Translations under genes and position numbers: made by a program
Shown here: positions 20,447-30,000 of the stretch, piece by piece
Position numbering within the stretch: position 1 is the first letter of the stretch
Layout of the letters: each line of letters starts with the position of its first letter
Notes under the pieces: generated by a model
What the model saw: only the letters and a program-made list of their open reading frames with translations
What the model was told of the DNA's origin: nothing
Database searches by the model: none
NCBI GenBank assembly: GCA_009731375.1
Contig: BJOX01000014.1
Location: 173,923-208,425, forward strand
Direction: 5' to 3'
Source of the DNA: Paulinella micropora
Taxonomy: Eukaryota > Cercozoa > Imbricatea > Euglyphida
Length of the DNA stretch: 34,503 nt

Positions 20447-21305
20447 ATGCCACTCATTAACAGAAAAAGATGCAATGATATTAGGGAACAATTCAATCTT
20501 TCTAACGATTGCCCAATTCCATTCTCTACCGCCGTAAAAATCCTTAATTAATACTCTGATAAAAGAAGGGAAGACATACGAAATAACAAATTCTCTAACA
20601 AAGGAGACAATAAGCACAAACGAAATAGGAGAAGAAGCGGATATTATGATTTACTTAGAGAATAACCACTATTTTGGATTAATTAAAAGAGGTAAAAAGA
20701 AATGTGAAAAATGTTTAAGGAAATATATCAAAAAGCACACTTGTAATCCAAAAATGATAAATTATGTGAATAGAGAAATATTAAAGAATGGAAAGAGACA
20801 TTTAATAACGAAGTCTCATAAAAAAAAATATAATAATAAAGATGAAGTTCTTCATTACGACCTTGAAACTTTTAGAAATAACACGCTTGCTGACGGCTTT
20901 GATATTCACGACTGCTATATAGTCGGATATACTCAAGGGACGGAAGGATTTAAATATTATGCTGGTATTGATTGTATTTCTAAATTTCTTGATACACTCC
21001 TAGAGAGAGGAAGAAAGTTAGCATTAGAATGTGCTAACAAACAACCACATAATCCAGTTAAGAAAGTAGTAGGAGTAAGAAAGAAAAAGAAGAAAGATGA
21101 AGAAGCACTAATTTTATATGTGAATGGTTTTAACGGGGCGAACTTTGACCACCACTTTATTAAACAGGAATTAATAAGAAGAAGTATCAAACCAAAATCA
21201 CATATGATTAATAACGGCTCAATAATCTCTTTACAATGTGAAAATATTAAAATGTGGAATATATGTAAGCATACTCAGGGGACATTAAAAGAAAACTTAG
21301 TGTAA
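20447..21305 (+). pseudogene. Protein-primed family-B DNA polymerase, broken N-terminal fragment
   Basis: An ATG at 20447 opens 34 codons (MPLINRKRCNDIREQFNL at the start) that stop at 20551. The frame that reaches the stop at 21305 is already open from about 20547, so one frameshift separates the two parts. The second part has IMIYLENNHYFGLIK and then CEKCLRKYIKKHTC, the His-Tyr strand and zinc-finger pair usual near the N-terminus of DNA_pol_B_2 polymerases. HYDLETF follows as exonuclease motif I (Asp and Glu), and NGFNGANFDHHF as the exonuclease II region. The protein ends before the palm, thumb and TPR motifs, so it cannot polymerise. Such polymerases copy linear genomes with terminal proteins in polintons, virophages, adenoviruses and linear plasmids. 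The assignment to this class is strong; the exact virus group is not decided. Confidence 0.72.
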
Positions 21306-21730
21306 TGCCCCCAACGATAGCTCGTAAAAAGTCGGTAATACAACCACACATAGTCCTCGAAAAATGATAATGATGTCTCGTTATATTAGCTCAGTGAAGC
21401 CAAAAATGAGGCGATGTCATTTTAAAATAGTTGTGTTTTCACGACCAAACTACCAAACATGTACTAAGTATATCTCCTAGCAAATAAATAACATTATTAC
21501 AATATCAATAATTTACAACGTAATTATTGAATAAATCAAATATTGTAACTATATTATATTATGAAATAATATTAATCAGAATTGAATATTCTATTTAATA
21601 ATTAATTTAAAATACTACTAAAACTTATAAATTAGTATTTTAAATTAAAATATAGTTATCTACATGTTGAGGCTGTTTGACACTGAAAGGAAGCTGAGGT
21701 GATGCAGATTGCTTCCTGAAGCAGGCAGTT
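21306..21730. other. AT-rich right edge of the island
   Basis: No ORF is supported. The sequence is strongly AT-rich to about 21660 and then returns to mixed composition before the minus-strand transposase-like gene. The missing polymerase C-terminus is not found here. A phrase tatctcc..ctagcaaa occurs near 20390 and again near 21468, but it is too short to interpret. Confidence 0.4.
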
Positions 21731-22688
21731 TCAAGTGTTATTGTATGTTATTAAATCTTGTTTTATCTGTTTTTGATCGTTTTCCTGAATAAGGAGAGGC
21801 GATTCATCACCCTGTCCAGATGACTTCATAGAAACATCAAGGGAAATGATGTTGCATGCTAATACAAGTTTCTCCCATGGTTTGTATTCTTCAGCTTCAG
21901 TGCTTGGGTTATACATGGATTGTTTCTCCGCGTCACCACATAGCCAAGCGGGTAAATACTCACCTGTATATTGGCTGGAGCCAGGTGGATGACCCCATAT
22001 GTTCACATGAATTGTAGACTCGAGAGCTGGATCATCGTCGTCTACTTCCACGTGGGTAACCTTTCCTAAGCTAAAGTTCTTCACTTTTTTGCTTTGTGTT
22101 TTTTAAGATTATTCTGATTTTCGTAATCTATCCACTCAAACACTATGAATGTGTCTACAGCAGGAAGATCAGCAGCTGGATGAATCGAACCAACTTCGCT
22201 GGCACTGGTCTCGTGACCGCCTGCCTCACGATCGCCGTCGATCAGAGCTTGCTGTTGCAGCTGCTGCTCACTCACCTGCCCATGAGCTTGATCATCAACA
22301 TGAGCATTCTCCGACTGCGCATTATTCGAATCACCGCCACCTATCAACAACGCCGGGCAAGCAATCACTTTCATTCTTCTTTCTCTTCGTGTCATTTCTT
22401 TTTTTTTTCTTCTCTACTTCAATCTGCGCTGCAGTACTAGTGCGCTGGCGCTGGCGGTTGTGACCTGAAGCTCTTTCTCTTGTATCATCCTCTGCCTCCT
22501 CAGATGAGGAATTCTCATCCTCCTCATCCTCGTCGCTCGTGGACAAGCGGCGGCGGCGGCGGCGGCTCCTGTCACCTGCAGCAGGCTGCCCAGCCCGAGG
22601 TCGAGGAAGAGCAGCTACTAAAGCAGAAAGAAAATTATATGTCACACTAATACTGAGTAACTGAATCGAAAATCACATTAAGGAAACA

Positions 22689-22743
<55 letters not shown>

Positions 22744-22989
22744 CTTATGCATGCAATATACATATACCTGCATGTTGCTGACGAACAAAATTACATCGCG
22801 AAGTCTTGCAATCATAAACAGTAAGCTGAATTGGCCGTCCCTCCCTGTTGCTGCAGGGTTGACAATTCTTCTTGGACATGCCTGGGCGCATGTCCCAGAC
22901 CATCGCTGGATTTTGCACATCAGGATGCATGCCAAGGTTGGCGTACTGACGAACCCTCATAATGCCTATCGGATGACTAATCCGACCGT

Positions 22990-22999
22990 NNNNNNNNNN
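22990..22999. other. Assembly gap (10 N) in the transposase-like gene
   Basis: Coding sequence runs into it from both sides, so some residues are missing and the frame across it is unknown. Confidence 0.95.
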
Positions 23000-25394
23000 C
23001 CGTGCTCTTCTTGAACGCTGAAATCGAAATAACCGATTTTCATCACACCCAGCTTGTCACTTCCCAAGTTGATACTGTCAGACATCTTGGGAACCTCGAT
23101 GTAAAGAGACGGCGTGAACTCCCGAAACAGAACGGTCGTTCGCTTGAGTAGCCTCCGTGCGGAGACCTCAGTTGGGCTGGTCGCATGTCTCAAGGCTTCA
23201 TAAAAAGCTTTAGGACCGCTTAAGAATGAGACACGCTTAAGCCTGTTAAAGAATGTATTGAGAAGTGCAACACTGTCTGTGAGACAGTACGCATGTCGAG
23301 GACAATAAGGAACGTACTCTACCGTCAGTCCGAAGTCGCTGTAGAATGTGCTGTAGTACTAACAAACTGGTAGCCCGCGGAAACCATTGCCAGTATCCCC
23401 TCGAAAAATGAGATGTGTCACATTGGGACATAGTTGATGTAGCAGGCTCTTTCCTGTGTCATGAGCGTTTTTAGTAGGATCTACTAATTCACGCAAACAC
23501 ATTCTGACGGTGTTCGCGTTCTTGTTAGCATCCGTGTTAGGACGATTAGGCTTTGTGTAGATGATCCACACATACTGGTGAAGCAAGGATGAAACTTGTT
23601 GCTCAGCGGGGGGGATGCGAGTGGTTAGTGTTGCACCAAAGATTGATACTGGCTTACCATCACTATCGTAAATACCACCAAAATCTAGCGTCAACATTGC
23701 TTCGTGAGGTGCCAGGTGCTGCTCCCGCCTCTTCGATTCTGGCCGCTGCGACACATTCCACTTCACATGCTGGTCACGTGATCGAAGTTTTGCCTTCAGT
23801 GACTTCAATTCTTTCACACAATTTGCACTGCTCTTGTAGTGTCCCCATTTCCATGCCTCCAAGGGCTCACCCGGATTAGTGCCAGGCTCGTCCTCTTCTG
23901 CAAGCAACTCTTCAAGCTCAGTCACTTGGCTTCGTAAGGAAGGCAGTCCAGAACACATACCACATAAACACTCTGGAGGCCGCTTCTGGATTGACACACC
24001 TTTCAGGATGTTGAAATAAAAAGTGTTGTAGCTTCGAGGACGGTAGAGATTGTCATCGTTTGAATGAAGCGGATCATCTTCCATGTCTGATTCAGCCACC
24101 GCATGTTCATCAGAAGGATCAGGCATACCTAAATCAATACCACCTTCCGCCAAGTTCGCAGCACGCGCAATATCTTTGGAGCATTCAACCCCACGTTGTT
24201 CACACTTGTACTGCTTGACGCCAGTTGCCTTGTGTGTCACATGAAGTTGCACGTTTCGTTCCCACTCATTACGAGGAGTAGCGCGCAGGAACTCTTCTTC
24301 TTTGTATTTGGGAAACAGCTGCGTGGCTACTACTAACAAAGAATCAAAACACGCACGGTAATCCTCAAAGTAAAAATCCACTGCCTGCTTCAACATCCAA
24401 GCTATTTCGCGAGTATCACCAGACCGGGAAGGATTTCTTTCCAACATCCATTTCCTCGTCGTGAGTTTCTCTTCATCAGGGATACGTTTCTTCTTACCAC
24501 CGGGTTTTTGCTGCAAAGTCTCAAATAGAGATTTCCCGATACCAGGATTGACTGATCTTTCTAGGTATCTTCTCTTGCATTCATCCAGACGGCTTAGAGA
24601 AACATCAAACATGCTGGCTGCTCGCAGTCGAGGGATGCCCCTTGCTTTAACAAACAACAACAACAAAATATTAAACAAGAACAGCAACAGCAACAACAGC
24701 AACAACAGCAATAACAGCAGCAGCAACAAAATACGTACCGTGCATATGTTGATCATGAACATACAGAATCAACACATATAACAGGAGTAGCGCGGCGCGG
24801 CAGCACATGTGCATATGTAGAAAATTAACATTTTTACTCATAGCAAAAGACACTGCAACATACCTAGAACTCCAACAACTGTTTCGGTGAACGCGCTACC
24901 ACGCATCTTTGCTAGCGTGATTGCGTTTTCTGATAGCTTCTTGTGTATTTCTACCTGCAGTAAGTAGCAAATGTTTGATTGCATTAGCATGTCATAATTT
25001 AGATAGTAGGACGTTGACCTCTTCTGCGCGTTCAAGAATTCGTTTCCATGTCTCGCTTCGCTGCAAGACATCCTCGATCGTCAGGGGAGCAGCTCCAGCC
25101 CTCTTCTTTTGAATATCATGATTAATCGATTCCAAGACATCCTTGAAGAATTTAGCTGCTTGCTTTGCGCGCCTCCTTAATGCTCGTTGCTCAAGGTCGG
25201 GAGCCGATGTTGACTGAATCGCACCAACAGAAAGAGCAACATGCGAAGGTTTTCTACCTCCGGTAGGAGAAACAGTAGCAATGAGCTGTTGGATAAGTTG
25301 TTCATGCTGACGCACTTGTTGATTGAAAAAAGCTAAAGGACCGCCAACAGTATCAAAGACAGAAGTAACAGAAGTTGGCATAGCCACAGCAGTT

Positions 25395-25715
25395 ACAGAA
25401 GAAGAAGAAGAAGAAGAAGAAGAAGAAGAAGAAGCAGAGAAGGAGAAGGAGAAAGAGGAGGAGAAAGAGGGAGAGGAAGAAAGAGAAAAAGAACTGAAAG
25501 TTTTCTGTCGCTTGCTCACGTCTTCAGAATGCTTGAGCGTGCGAGATAGAGTGGAAGAAGAAGAAGAAGAAGAAGAAGAAGAAGAAGAAGAAGAAGAAGA
25601 AGAATGATTCTGTCGCGTGCTCACACGTGCACCATCAACTGAGCGCTTGTGCGTCCGGATCCGAGCTAGAGAAGAAAAAGAAGATGAAGAAGAAGAAGAA
25701 AAAGAAGAAGAGGAG

Positions 25716-25747
<32 letters not shown>

Positions 25748-25835
25748 AGAAGAAGAAGAAGACGAAGAAGACGAAGAAGACGAAGAAGAAGAAAAAGAAG
25801 AAAAAGAAGAAGACGAAGAACTTTTTGGGGTAGAA
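25395..25835 (-). repeat. (GAA)n tracts read as poly-serine in exon 1 of the transposase-like gene
   Basis: Three GAA-rich tracts on the plus strand (about 25397-25435, 25553-25605 and 25660-25820) fall in the coding frame so that the minus strand reads TCT/TCC, giving long Ser runs with some Phe. They stay in frame with ATG 25903 and the conserved part of the exon, so the microsatellites have expanded inside the gene without breaking its frame. Confidence 0.8.
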
Positions 25836-25903
25836 GATGAAGGCAGACTCTGTTTGTGTTTATTCAATCTAAGAAACTCCTCGAAGCTTACATAGTCATC
25901 CAT

Positions 25904-25924
25904 CTACAATCTGCCTTCTAAAAC

Positions 25925-25959
<35 letters not shown>

Positions 25960-25961
25960 TC

Positions 25962-25992
<31 letters not shown>

Positions 25993-26001
25993 TAGATAGA
26001 T

Positions 26002-26036
<35 letters not shown>

Positions 26037-26365
26037 CGGCAACAGACCAGGAATAAAATGGCATCAGGTCCAATCCGGACAAATAATACTGAAAAACAAG
26101 CTGGTGCACCTGTCACCAGGAAAAGGTACTTTTTACCGGCTATCAGGAGGGTGATGCCTACAGTACCCCCTCCCGATTTTATGACGGAAATAGCATTTTC
26201 GTCATACACCTTCTGATTTCTTTCTGCAAATAGTATGCGCTATGGAGTCATGCCATACAGCGCATCGACCCACGGATAGACGCTAAAAGACGATAAATAT
26301 ATCCTCATACTGCACGTCAAAGCAGATTCTCCAGCCATTCTTGTAGATTTTTGAACTCCTTCCCT

Positions 26366-26414
<49 letters not shown>

Positions 26415-27069
26415 CTCGGCAGTATGTCAAGAACAAACGTTTTTTTTTTTTTTCTTCTCGGCAGTATGTCAAGAACAAACGTACTATTAATAAAAAATAC
26501 AAGCAACGTGGTGCTGTAGTACGATTCCCCCTTTGATCTCCTTCTTCTTCTTATCATTATCATTATTATTATTATTATTCACAGGGAGATCGTAAGTACA
26601 TTGTCTTTTTTAATGACATACCCTTGTATAAGGCGGATATCCTATGATATAGTATTAGGGGGCCAGTCCTAATAGCTATATCCGAAGTCGAGGTGTATGT
26701 ACCCGACCCTGCGATATACCGACACAAGTAGAGATTGACCGTGCTCAGGTACGACAGTATATAATCTATCGTAAAAAATAATTTAATGAAAGTTTCAGAG
26801 AACATTTCATTTTCGAGAACATCATCCCAGGACTTGGAAAGGGTCATACCCGGGAACACCATCGCTCAATACACTAGCGATCCCCGTATACGGTGTAGTA
26901 TCATCGTCGATCGACCTTTCGCACTCGTATGTTGCGATCGAATGCCAAGTTATATCACTGAGTCTTTTTAATATTCATATTGATAACTGATGATGCATGA
27001 TCAAATCATGATACGCCGTGGGCAATCAATCAGTTTATTTGAGACGCATAAAGAAAAATAGTTTCTTTG
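25904..27069. other. Spacer with (TAGA)n, (TC)n and probable retroelement 3' flank
   Basis: (TAGA)n lies at about 25926-26036, (TC)n at about 26369-26407 and an ATT tract at about 26561-26580. Within it, tcggcagtatgtcaagaaca occurs twice about 43 bases apart (near 26416 and 26459). An 11-bp hairpin with stem TATGACG/CGTCATA lies at about 26177-26204. The 3' LTR of the retroelement should lie at about 26580-27060, but the 5' LTR is outside the window, so LTR ends, polypurine tract and target duplication cannot be fixed. ORFs here are not convincing. Confidence 0.5.
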
Positions 27070-30000
27070 TCACTGCCTTCGTCGTCTGGCGCGGATTTCT
27101 TTGCCTGGTGGAGGACCACCAACAAAAGTCAGATCGAACTTTGACTGTTCGAGAATGTCCCAGATCTTATTAGGGATTCCGCCCAACGATAATTCAAAAG
27201 GGACATCAAGCACTCCTCTTGGCAGTGTCTGAATGGTCCACGCAGTGTAATCCTTGTCTCTGGGAGTAATTGTATCATCCCATGTCTCGAGACTTTTTGC
27301 GTCTTTATATACTGGCAGATAATGTCTTGCCTTTGGATCCTCAACCGGGTCCATACTTCTCCAGAACTGGAGTATCGGTTGTACTATCTTTGCGGCTGAT
27401 GATATTTTGAGTGTCCGTGTGACACGCATCTGTCGTGGGACCGCCACGACCCGCATCAAGTATAAGTCTGAGAGAGTGTCATCAGCGACATGTTGTTCCG
27501 CTGGTCTCATCAGATAGAAAACATTTTTCACCCATGCGATGGTTGCTATCGCATCGCCTTCCTTCCATCGCTCATGGACAATCTCAACGTTGCCCGCGTT
27601 TGGGTCAGTGTCCGTCCCCTCCTCCTCCTGGTGGACGTCCTTTGATCTCATCGACCTCATCGCCTTCCTCGGTTGGTCGTTGATAAGATCATTCCGCGCT
27701 CTCCTTAGCTGCGCCTCTGTGATCTTCTCCTTCTTTCCGCTATGCTCTCGCGGAGACTTGGACTGAGTCCCCACCGCGCTTATGCGGTCAGTCTTCTCCT
27801 TGCTGTCCACCTCACTCTCCTCCTTCTCAGCTATCGGTGCCCGATAAGCATCGTCTTGGTCTATGCCAGCCTCCTTGTGGATGGGCGGCACCTCTTTGAA
27901 ATCATCCTTCATCCGTTTTAACGCCTCCTCAACGGATTCATCTTCCAGTAAGAAGGGATCATACTTAATCAGCCTTCTTACATTCACAATTTGCACCTTC
28001 CCTCTACCCCTGATCTTGTAATTCAGAGGTCCCGTCTGTTCCATAATCTGATAAGGTCCTTTCCAGTGAGTGAACATCTTAGAGCTGACTCCCTTCGGGA
28101 CCTGAGGATGATACAACAGTACAATATCCCCAACCTGAAACTTGATCTGATCCAAGTGCGCTTGTCGCACCCCTTCAGCATCAGTCTTTCGGCGCTCCGC
28201 CTCTCTATGCGCCGTGATTATTTGTTCCGCTCTAAGTCTCATCCCAAACAACTCATCCGCCCAAGTGTCTTTTGGGTGAAGGAGCGAAGTCGGGATATCA
28301 GGCTCACGCCCATATACTAACTGATATGGCGAGATTGAGCTCTTCGAGCCTCCTAACGCCGTAGAGGGTAGACAGTTCATTGCAAACGCAAATGATGGTG
28401 CTGCCTCGACCCATGCTCTTTGATTCTCCTTCTTCGTGCAATACATCTTTAGCGAGGCTTTGAGGGGTCTGTGTACCCGCTCGATTTTCCCATTTGCTCG
28501 CGGGTTATAGGCAGTAACATATTGCCATTTCATCCCGTAATACTTAGATAGTTTGTCGATGACCTCGTTATTAAAGTCCGAGCCTCGATCAGAACATATC
28601 TTTCTTGGTACTCCGATCTGTGAGATGATCCTATCGATCAGCGCCTCGGCCGTCGTCTTGCCGGTAACGTCTTTGACAGGGATGATCCACACATAGTTGG
28701 TGGCTCTGTCAATAGCCGTAAGGAGGTATTTGTAACCATCCTTCGATTCTGGGAAAGGTCCCACATGATCAATGTGTATAAACTCAAACATCCCCGCATG
28801 AAGAGGAAATTCGCCAATCAGGCCGAAATTTGCCTTCAGTGGTGTTTTGTTTATCTTGCACGGGATGCATGCATCCACCGCCTGATCTATCTCCTCCTTC
28901 ATCTTCTTCCACCAGAATCGCCTCGCTACGAACATATGAGTTCGTTGTCGACCCGGATGCGCCAAAAGTGGGCAATTGTGGGCTGCGACAAATATAAATC
29001 GTCTCAGACTCTCCGGTACCCAAAGGGTCCATTTGTCCGGCTGTGACGCATAGCGACCGTGAAGGCCCTTGTACCACAGTAGACCATCTCTCCATCCCAT
29101 CTCCTTCATCTGATCTTTGATCGCTTTCGTCATCCGTAGCTCATCCGGGTTCTGATATAACTGTATCAGTTCTTTAAACTCCGGATCTTGAGCCTGTTGT
29201 TGCCTCCATGCGGTAGGCGAGGCTATATGGATAGTACCATCTTCTAGCCGTACCCCGATTCTTTCCGGGTCATCGTCTAGGTCACTTCTCCGCTCTTGAG
29301 GAGGCTCCGCATAAACTTCCTGCGTCTCCTCTTCCTCTCTTATGTTCGCCTTCGCATTCTCATATACCTCATAGGACCACTCAGCGTCCTCCTGGGTATG
29401 TAGCTCACAACATATCCCGTGATCCGGGCCTTGTGGACTGTACCGTAGACCTGTGCGGTCATATCGGACTCCACTCGCCATCTCCATCGCCTCAATGTGG
29501 CTGACCTCATACACCTTGTCAGTGGACAAGTCTTCCATCTCCACCGTGGACACCAACGCCGATACTTCTGAGTTAAACTCTAGCCTAGAGAGGCTATCAG
29601 CGACCACATTTCGCTTTCCCGGTAGATGGACCATTGTAAAATCGAAACAAGACAAGAACGCTTGCCACCGCGCCAGCCGTCCCGTCTGTTCATGATTCAT
29701 CAACCATAACAGGTTATGATGATCAGTTCTGACAGTAAATTGAGGTCCTCCCCACAAATACTCTCTGAGCCTCTTGAGGGCCCATACTACCGCCAACGCC
29801 TCTCTTTGCCTTGTGCAATAGTTTCTCTCCGCCGCACACAACTTCCTACTAATAAACATGATTGGGCGTAATTTCTTCTCCTCATCCTCTTGTTGTAATA
29901 CAGCCCCAATCGCAAACTTAGATGCGTCTGTATCGACTACGAATTGTTTCGTAAAGTCGGGCATCGTTAACACCAGTCCTCCGTCTTTCGGGTCTTTGTA

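Larger units (their letters stand above)
17170..21660. mobile_element. AT-rich island resembling a decayed polinton-like virus, virophage or linear plasmid
   Basis: Base composition changes sharply to AT-rich compared with the GC-rich genes on both sides. Small plus-strand ORFs follow each other with compact spacing. They encode CxCG zinc-finger miniproteins, a basic miniprotein, an unknown 178-residue protein and the N-terminal part of a protein-primed family-B DNA polymerase. Several are frameshifted or truncated, so the island is probably inactive. No terminal inverted repeats, capsid, ATPase or integrase gene were found. The boundaries are estimates from composition. Confidence 0.6.
21731..25903 (-). 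pseudogene. Degenerate intron-containing transposase-like gene
   Basis: Exons on the minus strand: 25903-25019 (ATG start), 24954-24864, 24644 to the N gap at 22990-22999, 22989-22768, and 22617 onward. Introns are 25018-24955 (64 bp), 24863-24645 (219 bp) and 22767-22618 (150 bp, holding (TA)n at 22692-22741). Phases agree at each junction outside the gap. The core has LDFGGIYD, IFRGDTGNGFRG and YCPRHAYCLTD, an Asp...Asp...His-Asp pattern like RNase-H-fold transposases. A Cys cluster (NCQPCSNREG) follows, then a basic and acidic tail. An in-frame TAG at 23359-23361 and frameshifts in A-runs near 22390 and 22087 break it. The last frame (from 22084 down) has a WIDYE...LGKVTHVEV domain resembling the SH3-like C-terminus of retroelement integrases. 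The exact superfamily was not recognised. Sequencing errors could explain the A-run shifts but less easily the TAG. Confidence 0.5.

Noticed and set aside
20417-20617. Minus-strand 66-residue ORF
   Set aside because: It overlaps the polymerase remnant, whose plus-strand text has recognisable family motifs; AT-rich antisense reading explains it.
17400-21450. Terminal inverted repeats of the AT-rich island
   Set aside because: Only a nine-base partial match (tgtcatttt) was found between the two edges, which is not above chance in AT-rich DNA.
22678-22935. Minus-strand ORF with an Ile/Tyr repeat
   Set aside because: It is read through a (TA)n tract in an intron; the real exon is in another frame.
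26580-27060. Exact 3' LTR of the retrotransposon
   Set aside because: No second LTR is in the window for comparison, and no unambiguous TG...CA ends or polypurine tract could be fixed.
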